37,422 nucleotides of DNA from an uncultured Alphaproteobacteria bacterium (GTDB lineage: Bacteria > Pseudomonadota > Alphaproteobacteria > HIMB59 > GCA-002718135): positions 1-37,422 of the forward strand of contig CACNCX010000006.1 in the NCBI GenBank assembly GCA_902619045.1. Direction: 5' to 3'. A program made the position numbers and the translations under genes. This document shows positions 19,932 through 30,651 of the stretch, piece by piece (positions within the stretch are counted from its first letter, which is position 1; every line of letters starts with the position of its first letter). Below the pieces are notes generated by a model. It was not told where the DNA came from. It made no database searches and was given only the letters and a program-made list of their open reading frames with translations.

Positions 19932-20261
19932 TTAATTTACTAACTTAAAAATATTTCGATTTAAAGATGATATCAGTGCGTCTAAACTTTCAAATTTCTT
20001 GTTTTGATTTTTTGATTTTAAATTATAAAAAATTTTTCTTTTTTTTCTCTCAAGTGATTTGTTTAGTACGCATTCTGGAGCTGCTAGACTATGTTTAAAT
20101 ATATAAAAAAATGCATTATTTTTATTAAAATCAATAGCATAGTCTTTCCATTCTCCATTAGAAACTCCTTTAGAATAAAGATTTAGGATTTTGGCGAGTT
20201 CATCTTTGGAAAAGTAGAGATTGTGATTGTTAGTTGAAGCACTAGATGTTACTAAGCCCAT
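19932..20261 (-). CDS. DUF2794 domain-containing protein
   Basis: LYFSKDELAKILNLYSKGVSNGEWKDYAIDFNKNNAFFYIFKHS matches the alphaproteobacterial DUF2794 pattern. Confidence 0.8.
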   Translation of the reverse strand: MGLVTSSASTNNHNLYFSKDELAKILNLYSKGVSNGEWKDYAIDFNKNNAFFYIFKHSLAAPECVLNKSLERKKRKIFYNLKSKNQNKKFESLDALISSLNRNIFKLVN

Positions 20262-20285
20262 AAATTAAGAATATAACAAAATTTT

Positions 20286-20837
20286 ATGCCTGTAAATGCT
20301 CCAAATGATAATTTAGATGTATTAGCACCATCATTTAATCTTAAAAATGTTGATGATCAGATGGTTTCTTTAGATAATACAAAAGGATTAAATGGCACTG
20401 TGATTGTTTTTATTTGCAATCATTGTCCATATGTTAAAGCAATTGCAAGTAGATTAAAAAAAGATGCTGATGAGTTACTAGAGCACTCAATAAATACAAT
20501 TGCCATTATGTCTAATGACGTAATTAACTATCCCGATGATTCATTCGATAATATGAAAATTTTCTCTGATAAATATAAATTCAATTTTCCCTATCTTTAT
20601 GATGAAACACAAGAGGTGGCAAAAAATTATAATGCTGTTTGTACTCCAGATTTTTTTGGTTTTGATAAAGACCTTAAATTAAAATATAGAGGTAGAATAG
20701 ACTCAGGTATTATGAATACAAATCAAAATTCAAATATTGAAAGAGATCTTTTTAATGCAATGATTAAAATCAAAAATGAGGGAGTAGGTCCAAATAATCA
20801 AATGAATAGTATTGGTTGTTCAATAAAATGGAAATAG
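20286..20837 (+). CDS. Thioredoxin-like / AhpC-TSA family redoxin
   Basis: VFICNHCPYVKAIASRLKKDADEL and YNAVCTPDFFGFDKDLKLKYRGRIDS. Confidence 0.85.
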   Translation: MPVNAPNDNLDVLAPSFNLKNVDDQMVSLDNTKGLNGTVIVFICNHCPYVKAIASRLKKDADELLEHSINTIAIMSNDVINYPDDSFDNMKIFSDKYKFNFPYLYDETQEVAKNYNAVCTPDFFGFDKDLKLKYRGRIDSGIMNTNQNSNIERDLFNAMIKIKNEGVGPNNQMNSIGCSIKWK

Positions 20838-20838
20838 T

Positions 20839-21501
20839 ATGAATCAAGAGAATAAAGATCAAAATTTATTTAAAAAAATACAAAATTTTATTTTTAATAA
20901 CTACATACAATTAATAATTTCATTTGTAATTTTGCTAATTATATTTATTGGCTTTCAAACATATAATTATTTTAAAATTCAAGATATTAAAAACTCAAGT
21001 ATAAGTTTTTTTGATATTACCCAAGATGATCAAAATGATTTAAGTAGTTTAGAAAAATTAATTGATGATGATAATATTTTTTCTATTTTATCAAAATTAA
21101 AATTAATTCATCAAAATAATCAAACTAAAAACTTTAGCTACTCTAATGAATTGTATAAACAATTACTTGAATCATCAAATTTAGATGATCTTTACAAATC
21201 GGCTATCGCTGCAAATGCTTCATACACAATGATTAATGCATCGTATGAAGAAAATACTAATAATTATTTAAATGATATATCAATTTATATAAATAATATT
21301 AACGATGAGTTGGATAGTTATTTTTCTATAAAAAAAGAATTAGAATATTTATTAATCATTACAGAAATTGATTTAAATAAATCTGAATATAGTAATTCAA
21401 AAGCTTTGGATAAATATAATGAAATACTTAATTCAAGCTTAGTTTCTGCCTCTACAAAAGAAAGAGTTAAAAAGATTCATGAGTTTCAGCTTTATAAATA
21501 A
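20839..21501 (+). CDS. YfgM-like (TPR, SecYEG-ancillary-type) membrane protein
   Basis: Single N-terminal TM (IQLIISFVILLIIFIGFQTYNYF), helical C-terminus, and position directly upstream of a BamB-like gene and der. Confidence 0.6.
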   Translation: MNQENKDQNLFKKIQNFIFNNYIQLIISFVILLIIFIGFQTYNYFKIQDIKNSSISFFDITQDDQNDLSSLEKLIDDDNIFSILSKLKLIHQNNQTKNFSYSNELYKQLLESSNLDDLYKSAIAANASYTMINASYEENTNNYLNDISIYINNINDELDSYFSIKKELEYLLIITEIDLNKSEYSNSKALDKYNEILNSSLVSASTKERVKKIHEFQLYK

Positions 21502-22723
21502 AATATCGTTATATCTATCTTTCATATTTATTTTTTCATGTCAGGATACGATTTCATCATTAAGAAATAATGAAAATATAGTTTCTGAAGATTATACCTT
21601 TCAATTAGAAACAGAAGAATTTTTAGATTTTAGTTTTTTTGAACAGTACGCAGATAACATAATTGATAATTATACACATAACGCATCTGACTATAATTTT
21701 ATAGATAAAGATTTAGCTGTATTAAAAATTAATAACTATCAATCAAAATATAACAATATGGAGCCGATAAATGTTATATACCTCGATGAGAGTATTTACT
21801 CATTCAATAAAGATGGGGAACTTCTAAAGTTTGATATTAATAATGGAAAGTTAATTGAAAGAATTAATATTGATTTAGATCAAGAAAAAAAAGTACCTAT
21901 ATCTTTTTCTCTTTATAATAATGATTTTATTATAGCTTTTAAATCAGGAGAATTAGTTAGGATTAACAAGTCAGGACAAGTTATTTGGATATTTAAAAAT
22001 AAAGATTTGTTAAATACTCCAGTCAAAATAATTGATGACTATTTAATAATATTATATCCAGAAAAAATAGTTTTTTTATCAATTTTAAGTGGAGATATAA
22101 TTTATGAGAAAACTTTTAAATCAAGTAATATAATTCAATCTTCAGGAGGTAAGATTGTAAATTATTTTAATATCATTTTCTTTATACTACCTAATAGTGA
22201 ATTTAATTCATTAGACACATATTTATTCGAGGAGCATAGTTTCAATTTTGACAATATTGAACTTAATACTTCACTTAATAATCTTAAGGATCAAATACAT
22301 CTTTACAAAAATTTTCTAGTTTATTTTGATGATGGAAATATTATTCATACTTATGACATAAATGAAAACAAGTTTATATTAGTTGATTTTAGAATAAATA
22401 ACTCGTCTTCAGCTGTTTTATTTAACAATTCACTAATTTCTAAAAATGATAATTTTGTTGAATTTTATAATATTCAGAATGGAAATTTATTCTCAAAAAT
22501 TAATATTAACAAAATACTGAATAAAAAATCAAAAATAATAAACTCTTTAATCATAAATAAAAATATGCATTTATTTACTGACAATGGTGAAATAATTATT
22601 TTAGATCAAAATCTTGAAATTCAAGAAACGGTTAATCTTAAAATTAAAAATATTAATAAAGTTTATAATTATCAAAATAAAATTTTTATAAGTACTGAAA
22701 AAGGTATTACTTACATTTATTAA
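21479..22723 (+). CDS. BamB-like outer-membrane assembly lipoprotein (PQQ/beta-propeller repeats)
   Basis: Signal with FIFSC lipobox-like site, repeated propeller blades (ESIYSFNKDGELLKFDINNGKLIERI, LVRINKSGQVIWIFKNKDLLNTPV), and position upstream of der. Confidence 0.7.
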   Translation: MSFSFINKISLYLSFIFIFSCQDTISSLRNNENIVSEDYTFQLETEEFLDFSFFEQYADNIIDNYTHNASDYNFIDKDLAVLKINNYQSKYNNMEPINVIYLDESIYSFNKDGELLKFDINNGKLIERINIDLDQEKKVPISFSLYNNDFIIAFKSGELVRINKSGQVIWIFKNKDLLNTPVKIIDDYLIILYPEKIVFLSILSGDIIYEKTFKSSNIIQSSGGKIVNYFNIIFFILPNSEFNSLDTYLFEEHSFNFDNIELNTSLNNLKDQIHLYKNFLVYFDDGNIIHTYDINENKFILVDFRINNSSSAVLFNNSLISKNDNFVEFYNIQNGNLFSKININKILNKKSKIINSLIINKNMHLFTDNGEIIILDQNLEIQETVNLKIKNINKVYNYQNKIFISTEKGITYIY

Positions 22724-22724
22724 A

Positions 22725-24014
22725 ATGAATATATTAATTATGGGAATGCCAAATGTCGGCAAAACATCACTTTATAATTTAATTACAAATAAAAATAATA
22801 ATATTATTCATGATACCATTGGCACAACAAGAGATTGGCATGTATCGCCTCTTAAATCAAATAGTAATATTGATGTGTATGATACACCCGGAATAATTAA
22901 TCAAAAAAGTTTAGTAACAAAGAGTGTTAGTAACATAATAAGGAAAATAGATATTTTTATTTATGTTATTGATTATAAAGATGAGAATTACTTTATAGAT
23001 AAAGAATTGATCAATGAATTAAGAAAATTTAATAAGGAAATATTAGTTATTATTAATAAGGATGATAATTTAAAAAAAGATAAAAAAATTGATAACCTTG
23101 GTATAAAGAATATTTTTTTTATCTCATGCTCACATAATATAGGCATCGATGTCTTTTTAGAATTTTTATCAAAATATGATGCTAAAGATAATAAGTTAAT
23201 AGATTACGATTTTTCATTAGGTTTATTTGGTAAAACAAATGTAGGGAAAAGTACTCTTTTAAATAAATTAGTAGGATTTGAGAGATCAATTGTTAGCAAT
23301 CAACCAAAAACTACAACTGATATTGTTTCTTCTTCATATAAATTTAAAGGTAATACATATTCAATTAAAGACACTGCAGGTTTAATAAAAAAAAATAAAA
23401 TTGATAAAAATAGTCTTGATTTTTATGTCACAAAAAAAACTTTATCAATTATCAATGAAATTAATTTAAATATTTTCCTTATTGATATTGAACAAGGCTT
23501 TGATACTCAATCTAAAAAAATATTTAATTTAATTTATCAAAAATCTAATATTTTATTATTTATAATTAATAAAACTGATTTAGTTAAAAAAAATAAAAAG
23601 AAAGTAATTAATGAATTAATTAAGGATATTAATTATGAATTTTCTCAATCTAAAAATATAATTATTATACCAATTTCAACACTTAATAAAAAAGATATTT
23701 TATTTTTAAAAAATAAGATTCGTGAACTTATTTTAGAAATAAATAAAAATATACCAACTTCACAAATTAATAAGTGGTTAAATCATGTTGTTGAAAATAA
23801 TTCTCACCCAAGAATAAATGGAAAAGAAGTTAAATTTAAATATGGCACTCAGGTTTCAAAAAATCCTTTAACAATAAAAATTTTTTCAAACTTTTCTAAA
23901 GAAATATCTAATTCATATAAAAGATATTTGCTTAATAATTTTTATAATTTCTTTAAAATTAAAAGTAGAAATTTAAAAATTTTATTTTCTAAAACTAAGA
24001 ACCCTTATGATTAG
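22725..24014 (+). CDS. der: Ribosome-assembly GTPase Der/EngA
   Basis: Two tandem GTPase domains (GMPNVGKTSLYN / DTPG / NKDD and GKTNVGKSTLLNKL / DTAG / NKTD) and a C-terminal KH-like domain. Confidence 0.95.
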   Translation: MNILIMGMPNVGKTSLYNLITNKNNNIIHDTIGTTRDWHVSPLKSNSNIDVYDTPGIINQKSLVTKSVSNIIRKIDIFIYVIDYKDENYFIDKELINELRKFNKEILVIINKDDNLKKDKKIDNLGIKNIFFISCSHNIGIDVFLEFLSKYDAKDNKLIDYDFSLGLFGKTNVGKSTLLNKLVGFERSIVSNQPKTTTDIVSSSYKFKGNTYSIKDTAGLIKKNKIDKNSLDFYVTKKTLSIINEINLNIFLIDIEQGFDTQSKKIFNLIYQKSNILLFIINKTDLVKKNKKKVINELIKDINYEFSQSKNIIIIPISTLNKKDILFLKNKIRELILEINKNIPTSQINKWLNHVVENNSHPRINGKEVKFKYGTQVSKNPLTIKIFSNFSKEISNSYKRYLLNNFYNFFKIKSRNLKILFSKTKNPYD

Positions 24015-24017
24015 TAA

Positions 24018-24563
24018 TTATTGATCTGTACTCGTATAACTCTCAATAAAGTTATTATTATATTCAGAAATTTGCATGAGAATATTTGAATTTTCTACAA
24101 AAAATAAATGAAAATTTTTCAATATCTCAACATCATTATTGTCAGTTAAATACAATACACTACTGTAAATTATATATGAAAATAGAATACCATATAAGAT
24201 TCCAAAAAATTTATCGAATATCACTCCTAAAATTTGTTTATCTAAATCACTATTTAAAAATTTTCTTATTCTTTTTAATATAAATAAACTAATTAAAAAA
24301 ATTATTGGTATTGAAATAATTATACTTACAACGCTTACAAACTGTTCAAATCTTTGTAAAAAATTAATATTTAAAAGTTGTTCGCTTAAAAAATTTGAAA
24401 GATATTGATAACTATATATTGTTACAAATACAGAACCAACCCATGTTAGTAACCCTAATATAGAATTAATGAATCCTTTCCAGAAACTAAAAATAACAAT
24501 TACTGCAGTTAAAATTAATACTACATAATCGAAAAATATTAATTCAAAGTTTAAAAAAGTCAT
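24018..24563 (-). CDS. CvpA family membrane protein
   Basis: Four hydrophobic segments with DYVVLILTAVIVIFSFWKGFINSILGLLTWVGSVFVTIYSY, typical of CvpA. Confidence 0.85.
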   Translation of the reverse strand: MTFLNFELIFFDYVVLILTAVIVIFSFWKGFINSILGLLTWVGSVFVTIYSYQYLSNFLSEQLLNINFLQRFEQFVSVVSIIISIPIIFLISLFILKRIRKFLNSDLDKQILGVIFDKFFGILYGILFSYIIYSSVLYLTDNNDVEILKNFHLFFVENSNILMQISEYNNNFIESYTSTDQ

Positions 24564-26911
24564 TTTTGATATTTCATTATTGATGGTAAAGTAATTAGTA
24601 CTCCTATCATAGCAAATATCATTGCTAAACTAGTAAATAGACCAAAATAAACTGTAGGAACAAAGTTTGATAAACAAAGAGTAATGAACCCTGCAGTTAT
24701 TGCAATAGATGTAATTAAAACTGCATTACCTACAGTTAAATGTGTTTTTTCAATCATTTCACTTTGATTTCTACCTAATTTTAGATTTTCCTTGTAACGA
24801 TAGATATAATGTATTGTATTATCAACGGCTATACCAATTGATATTGCTGCAATTGTAATTGTCATTATATCAAGTGGTATTTTAAGTAATCCAATTAAAC
24901 CAAGAATAAAAGTTGAAGCAAAGATATTTGGAATTATTCCAATTATACTTAATTTTAAAGATCTAAATAATATTACAAACATTATAAAAATAGCTAAAAT
25001 TACAAAACCTAAGGATTTTATTTGTGAGCTAAATAAAGATTTTAACATGTTATTATATAATACTAATAGACCGTTAACTTTAAATTCTTCCAAGTTATCA
25101 AATTCATTCAATAAAAAAGAATTGATGTCGTTAATAAGATCATTTCTTTTAATATCTTTCGAATCTTTGACTCTTGTAGAAATTTTTATCATGTTTTTTT
25201 CAACATTTAGATAAGGATCAATTAAATCAGTTTTATAATCAATAGGTATTTCATTATATAATACTGATAATTCAAACATTGATAAATCACTTTTGTTTAT
25301 TTGATTTGCTGTATCTATAAGTGAATAAATTGAAGTAACTTTCCCAATTTCTATTCTACTTTCTAAAAATTGATGAACAAATTTGATTGTTTCAATTTTT
25401 TCATTTGTGAACCAAATATTATTTTCTTCTTCAAACAGATCATCTGAAAAAAAATCATCTTCAATTTCTAAATCATCTTCTTCTTCAGTTTTTATTGTTG
25501 TATCAGTTATTTGATCATCATTTTTGAATTTAAGAATAATGTCTAATGGTGTAGTTCCACCCAATTCATTATCTATAAGATACATTCCTTTATAAATTTC
25601 TGTATTTTTTTTAAAATATTTTATGAATGAGTTTTCAACATTCAGATTGGTAATGCCATATAGAGATATGAAAAATATTAGAAAGTTTAATCCAAGAATA
25701 TATTTACTATTCTTATATGCAAAAGGATAAAAAGATTTTAAAAAACTTAAATTTAGAGAATAGCTTTTTTCCTCCTTTGAAAAGAAAGAAACAATTAGAG
25801 GTAAGATTAGAAATGATGAAATTAAAACTATTAATAATGCTATTATCATTATAATTCCAAAATCAATTACAGGTTTAATATCTGATAATACTAGTGATAC
25901 AAAAGCAACAATTGTAGTTAGAAAGGTATAAAAACAAGGCCAAAACATCATTCTAAAATTTTCAATAATTTTTATATCCCTTTGTAAATAATTATTCATT
26001 ATATGAACATTCATAGAAATAGATAAAACAAACATTAATGATAAGAAGTTTGCTGAAACTGCTGTAATTTCAAAATTAATAAAACCAGCTAAACCTATTG
26101 ACAAATAAACTGCACTAATTGACGTAAATAAAATAGCAAATACCCATTTGACTCTTCTAAAAATTATGAAAAGAATTAAAATTATAATTAAAAGTACAAT
26201 TAAACTGAATGTTAAAATATCATTTTTTACATAAGAAATAACATCACTTGATATCATTTCTACCCCACCTAAATAGTATGTAAAATCTTTGTTGCTATTA
26301 GTAGTAATATTTCTTATTTTTTTAATTAATTCATTTCTCTCTTTGTCTATTTCTGTTTTTATGCTGTAATATTTTCCTTGAGTTAGGTATAAATTTTTGT
26401 TTTCTTTAAGATCAAGTGCTTTATTGTTTTCATTAAGGAAAATTACAATAGAAGTTATATTTTTATTCTCATTAATAATTTGATCGCTATAAATAGGACT
26501 TTTTGCAAACTCATTTAAAACATCTTTAATTGCTAAATTTGTATCTATTATAGTTTCATAATTATCATTTGCTAAATCTAAAAGGTTAGTTTCATTTAAA
26601 AGAAGAATAGGGGCTTTATTAATATTAAAAACAGAATACACCTCTGGTAATGCCGATAATTCTTTGCTTATATTTTCTATTTCATTTAATAATAACTTAT
26701 CTATTTTATCATTACTTTTAATAGCTATTACAAGACTATTTTTTGTAGGAAATACATCTTGATAATAAGAAAAATATTTAAAATCTTCATCTCCTTGTGA
26801 TACCAGACTATCTGAAGACGCATCAATTCTGAAATCTCTTATATAAAAACTTGTAAATATTAACGATGCAATGAAAAAAAATAATAAAATGATTTGTAAT
26901 TTTTTACTCAT
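24560..26911 (-). CDS. MMPL/RND-family transporter (HpnN-like)
   Basis: 783 aa; N-terminal TM, two RND membrane domains (FLSLMFVLSISMNVHIMNNYL, ISIGIAVDNTIHYIYRYKENL, GNAVLITSIAITAGFITLCLSNF). Confidence 0.88.
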   Translation of the reverse strand: MSKKLQIILLFFFIASLIFTSFYIRDFRIDASSDSLVSQGDEDFKYFSYYQDVFPTKNSLVIAIKSNDKIDKLLLNEIENISKELSALPEVYSVFNINKAPILLLNETNLLDLANDNYETIIDTNLAIKDVLNEFAKSPIYSDQIINENKNITSIVIFLNENNKALDLKENKNLYLTQGKYYSIKTEIDKERNELIKKIRNITTNSNKDFTYYLGGVEMISSDVISYVKNDILTFSLIVLLIIILILFIIFRRVKWVFAILFTSISAVYLSIGLAGFINFEITAVSANFLSLMFVLSISMNVHIMNNYLQRDIKIIENFRMMFWPCFYTFLTTIVAFVSLVLSDIKPVIDFGIIMIIALLIVLISSFLILPLIVSFFSKEEKSYSLNLSFLKSFYPFAYKNSKYILGLNFLIFFISLYGITNLNVENSFIKYFKKNTEIYKGMYLIDNELGGTTPLDIILKFKNDDQITDTTIKTEEEDDLEIEDDFFSDDLFEEENNIWFTNEKIETIKFVHQFLESRIEIGKVTSIYSLIDTANQINKSDLSMFELSVLYNEIPIDYKTDLIDPYLNVEKNMIKISTRVKDSKDIKRNDLINDINSFLLNEFDNLEEFKVNGLLVLYNNMLKSLFSSQIKSLGFVILAIFIMFVILFRSLKLSIIGIIPNIFASTFILGLIGLLKIPLDIMTITIAAISIGIAVDNTIHYIYRYKENLKLGRNQSEMIEKTHLTVGNAVLITSIAITAGFITLCLSNFVPTVYFGLFTSLAMIFAMIGVLITLPSIMKYQK

Positions 26912-27959
26912 ATTTTCTATAAACTCTTTTTCCTATAGAGGTCATAATTTCATTAGGTATAGTTTTGCATAATTTTGCAAATTTATCTATTTTATGCTCG
27001 TCATTTATAATGTCCAAATACATTCCTATATTCAAATCATGACTAGATTTTGAAATATCTACAGTAAATGTATCCATTGAAATTCTACCAATTATCTTAA
27101 ATTTATTTTTTTTAAAATAAACATAACCTTTATTGCTTAATGATCTAGGTATGCCATCCTCATAACCAAGGCCTACAATTGCAACTTTGATTTTTGTTTT
27201 TGATTTATAAGTTCTATTATAGCCAACATATTGGTTTTTATTAATAAACTTAATTTGTATAATTTTTCCTTTTAAACTAACTACATTTTTAATTCTTTTA
27301 CCTAATTTTTTATTTTCAAAACCTCCATAAATACCTATTCCTGGTCTAATCATGTCATATAAATATGATTTATGTAAAATAGCACCATGAGAATTAGCTA
27401 AACTAAAAATTATTTTATTATTATTAATTTTATTTTTTAATCTAGTAAAAATTTTCTTTTGTTTTACATTGTAATTATTACTATATTCATCAGCGCTTGA
27501 TAAGTGACTTATAATTAATTGTATATTTTTATTTTTAAAATTTATTTCTTTTGTTTTCTCTATTGGAATTCCCAATCTATTTATTCCTGTATCGACATGA
27601 ATGGCAAATTTTAATCCAGTATTCTTAATTCTAATATATTCCTCTATACTATTAATTACTGGAATAAGGTTTGAATTAAAAAATCTTTTTAAATTGTAAT
27701 CTTGTATTCCATTTAAAATAAAAATATTTATTAATTTGTTTTTATTTTTTAATTTTAAACCTTCATCTAATGTAGCAACAAAAAAATGTTTACAGCTATT
27801 CTTTAATAAGAGATTAAATACTTTTTTATCTCCCAATCCATATGCATTTGCTTTAATTGTTGGTGCAACAATTAAGTTTTTCTTTAATTTTTTGAAAAAA
27901 TTATAATTATAGATTAAGTTATTTGTGTTTATATTTAAGATACCACTTTCTTTAATCAC
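26904..27959 (-). CDS. alr: Alanine racemase
   Basis: IVAPTIKANAYGLG (PLP lysine), HVDTGINRLGIP, MIRPGIGIYGG, YNRTYKSKTKIKVAIVGLGYEDGIPRSLSN. Confidence 0.95.
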   Translation of the reverse strand: MIKESGILNINTNNLIYNYNFFKKLKKNLIVAPTIKANAYGLGDKKVFNLLLKNSCKHFFVATLDEGLKLKNKNKLINIFILNGIQDYNLKRFFNSNLIPVINSIEEYIRIKNTGLKFAIHVDTGINRLGIPIEKTKEINFKNKNIQLIISHLSSADEYSNNYNVKQKKIFTRLKNKINNNKIIFSLANSHGAILHKSYLYDMIRPGIGIYGGFENKKLGKRIKNVVSLKGKIIQIKFINKNQYVGYNRTYKSKTKIKVAIVGLGYEDGIPRSLSNKGYVYFKKNKFKIIGRISMDTFTVDISKSSHDLNIGMYLDIINDEHKIDKFAKLCKTIPNEIMTSIGKRVYRKYE

Positions 27960-29452
27960 TCGATAATATTATCATAATCTTTCGATGTTAAGTCACTGAA
28001 TTTTGTATAATTTGCATCAAAGTGCATTTTTATTGATCCAATTGGGCCATGTCTTTGTTTTGCTATAATTATTTCTGCTTTATTATAATTTTCATTAGTT
28101 AGTTGCTGCCACCTTGAGACTCTTTCATTGTATTTCATATCATCTTCTTCGGATTTTCTAATTGGCTCTAATCTTTCTAAATAATAACTTTCTCTATATA
28201 TAAACATTACAACATCGGAGTCTTGTTCAATTGTACCACTTTCTCTTAAATCAGATAATTGAGGTCTTTTATCCTCTCTTTGCTCAACTTGTCTAGAAAG
28301 TTGGGATAAAGCAATAATTGGAATATTTAACTCTTTAGCTATAGATTTTAGCCCTCTTGTTATTTCTGATATTTCCTGAACTCTTCCATCATTTCTATTG
28401 TTTGATGAAGATGACATTAACTGCAAATAATCAATAATTATTAAGTTTATATCATGTAATCTTTTCAATCTTCTTGCTCTTGCTCTTAAAATAGGAATTG
28501 TTAAAACAGGATTATCATCAATTATTAAATTTAAGTTTTCTAAATCTGCAGATGATTTAGCTATTTTATTAAAATCATCTTTATTTAATTCTGCCTTTCT
28601 CATTTTATCACCAGAGATTTTTGTGCGTTCTGCTAATATTCTTGTTGCAAGTTGCTCTGAAGACATTTCTAAAGAAAAGAAAGCCACCTTACCCCCATCT
28701 ATAATTTTCTTATTTCCAAATTCATCTTTTTCTTCCTGATATTTATATGCACAATTAAAAGCAATATTAGTGCCCAAAGCTGTTTTTCCCATTGATGGTC
28801 TTCCAGCAATAATAATTAAATCAGATTTATGTAATCCCCCTAATTTCTTATCTAAATCTTTAAAACCTGTCGGGACACCTGCTATTTTACCCTCTCTTTT
28901 GTATGCTTCACTTATAATATCAACTGCCCCCTGAAGAGCATTGCCAAAGTTAATAAAAGATCTATCTGTATTTCCAGATTGGGAAAGGTTATATAAATCA
29001 TTTTCAGCATTCTCAATTAGATCTTCTGCTAAAATATTATTTTCCGAGCCTGTAGTCTGGATGATATTATGTGCTACTCCAACTAGATTTCTTTTAATAT
29101 ATAAATCATAAATTATTTTAGCATAATTATAAGTATTTTGAGTTGAAGGAGCGCTGTCTTTAAGCTGATTTAGAAAATTTAGCTTATTATAATTGTTATT
29201 ATCATCCGGAAGATAATTTTTTAGAGTTATTGGAGAGACAAGTACATTTTTTTCTAATAAGTTTTTTATTGTTGAAAAAATAATCTTATTTGTTTCGTCT
29301 ACAAAATGAACTTCATTAAGAAAATCTGAAACTTTTTCATAGTTTCTATTATCCCATAATATACACCCTATAAGAGCTATTTCAGCCTCTATATTGGAAA
29401 AATTAATTTCATCTGAAGAATTTTGTTTAGAATTTATTAATTCAACAGACAT
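27956..29452 (-). CDS. dnaB: Replicative DNA helicase DnaB
   Basis: IEAEIALIGCILWDN, DLIIIAGRPSMGKTALGTNIAFNCA, FSLEMSSEQLATRILAE, IIDYLQLMSSS, LSQLSRQVEQREDKRPQLSDLRESGTIEQDSDVVMFIYR. No intein seen. Confidence 0.98.
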   Translation of the reverse strand: MSVELINSKQNSSDEINFSNIEAEIALIGCILWDNRNYEKVSDFLNEVHFVDETNKIIFSTIKNLLEKNVLVSPITLKNYLPDDNNNYNKLNFLNQLKDSAPSTQNTYNYAKIIYDLYIKRNLVGVAHNIIQTTGSENNILAEDLIENAENDLYNLSQSGNTDRSFINFGNALQGAVDIISEAYKREGKIAGVPTGFKDLDKKLGGLHKSDLIIIAGRPSMGKTALGTNIAFNCAYKYQEEKDEFGNKKIIDGGKVAFFSLEMSSEQLATRILAERTKISGDKMRKAELNKDDFNKIAKSSADLENLNLIIDDNPVLTIPILRARARRLKRLHDINLIIIDYLQLMSSSSNNRNDGRVQEISEITRGLKSIAKELNIPIIALSQLSRQVEQREDKRPQLSDLRESGTIEQDSDVVMFIYRESYYLERLEPIRKSEEDDMKYNERVSRWQQLTNENYNKAEIIIAKQRHGPIGSIKMHFDANYTKFSDLTSKDYDNIIE

Positions 29453-29535
29453 TAATACTAAATAAACTATCTAAAAATAATCAACAACAATAAGAAAATA
29501 ATTTTAGTTAATAAAATATTAATAGTGTGAATAAA

Positions 29536-29979
29536 TTAGTTTTTATTTACTTGGATCAGAAATTCTTCAGCAATATCCTCGTAAGGATTGATTTCAATAG
29601 TATGCTCACCAATTGATTTTATCTGATTTTTAATAACAAGGTCATCAGATTTAACCTTAAGGTTATTATCAGATAAATAATCTATTATTTCTTTTTTTGA
29701 GATGGATCCATAAAGTTGATCCTTCTCATCAGCCTCTCTACTAAAATGTATTTTAATTTTTCTTATTTCTTCAAGTAATTTTCTTGCTTCAGTTAGTTTT
29801 GCTTCTTCTTTTATTTTAATCTCATCCTTTATTTTATCATAATGCTCAATATTTTTTTTATTTTCTCTAAGCGCCATATTATTAGGGAATAGGTAATTTC
29901 TAGCATAACCGGGCTTTACGGAAACTATATCCCCAACTTTACCTAATTTTTTTATAGCTGTTGTTAGAATGACTTTCAT
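29536..29979 (-). CDS. rplI: 50S ribosomal protein L9
   Basis: [36 protein letters not shown]. Confidence 0.97.
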   Translation of the reverse strand: MKVILTTAIKKLGKVGDIVSVKPGYARNYLFPNNMALRENKKNIEHYDKIKDEIKIKEEAKLTEARKLLEEIRKIKIHFSREADEKDQLYGSISKKEIIDYLSDNNLKVKSDDLVIKNQIKSIGEHTIEINPYEDIAEEFLIQVNKN

Positions 29980-30251
29980 TGCGAATATGATTTATTTGTA
30001 TATGAAATTAGCGATAAAAAACGCGCTCTCTTTATTGCTTTAGATAATTCTTTTTGTTTTTTCTTTGATACACCTGTTATTCTACTTGGAATAATTTTAC
30101 CTTTCTCAGTAATGTATCTGGATAAAAGTCTTATATCTTTATAATCAATTTTAGGTGAATTAGGTTGACTAAATGGACAAAATTTTCTTTTATTTTCAAA
30201 TGGGGAGTTTGATTTTTCCTCTCTTTTATTTTTAAATTTATTTTTTTTCAT
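29976..30251 (-). CDS. rpsR: 30S ribosomal protein S18
   Basis: [61 protein letters not shown]. Confidence 0.96.
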   Translation of the reverse strand: MKKNKFKNKREEKSNSPFENKRKFCPFSQPNSPKIDYKDIRLLSRYITEKGKIIPSRITGVSKKKQKELSKAIKRARFLSLISYTNKSYSQ

Positions 30252-30564
30252 AATTTAGTATGGTTGGAAGTTCTTGATGTTCATTAACTTTTATGAATAT
30301 GTGCCTTAACAAATTTTCAGATTGGTTTAATTCTTTAGTTATATCTTTGATAATTTTACCAGAAGCCTCAATTTGAAAAAAATTATAAAAAGCTTTTTTA
30401 AATTTATTAATACTGTAACTTAAATCCCTTAAACCCCAATTCTCTTCATTAACAATATTTGCAGATTGTGATACAAGCTTAGTTTTGAAATTCTCAATTT
30501 CGGATTTTAGATTAGTTGTTGATAATTCAGGATTAAAAATTAAAACTACTTCAAATTTATTCAT
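30238..30564 (-). CDS. rpsF: 30S ribosomal protein S6
   Basis: [56 protein letters not shown]; upstream of rpsR/rplI. Confidence 0.95.
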   Translation of the reverse strand: MNKFEVVLIFNPELSTTNLKSEIENFKTKLVSQSANIVNEENWGLRDLSYSINKFKKAFYNFFQIEASGKIIKDITKELNQSENLLRHIFIKVNEHQELPTILNYEKK

Positions 30565-30651
30565 AAAACTCCATGGTTTATCTTATAAATATAAATCTAT
30601 AAGAGAAGTTGAACTTGCATATATTAAAATTTTAAAATAAATCAAGCTTTA

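Noticed and set aside
30565-30651. Possible S6:S18 autoregulatory leader RNA upstream of rpsF, from a weak CTTATA…TATAAG inverted repeat
   Set aside because: The 6-bp AT-only stem and ACCATGG do not match the conserved CCG-bulge S6:S18 motif that I know; not supportable by eye.
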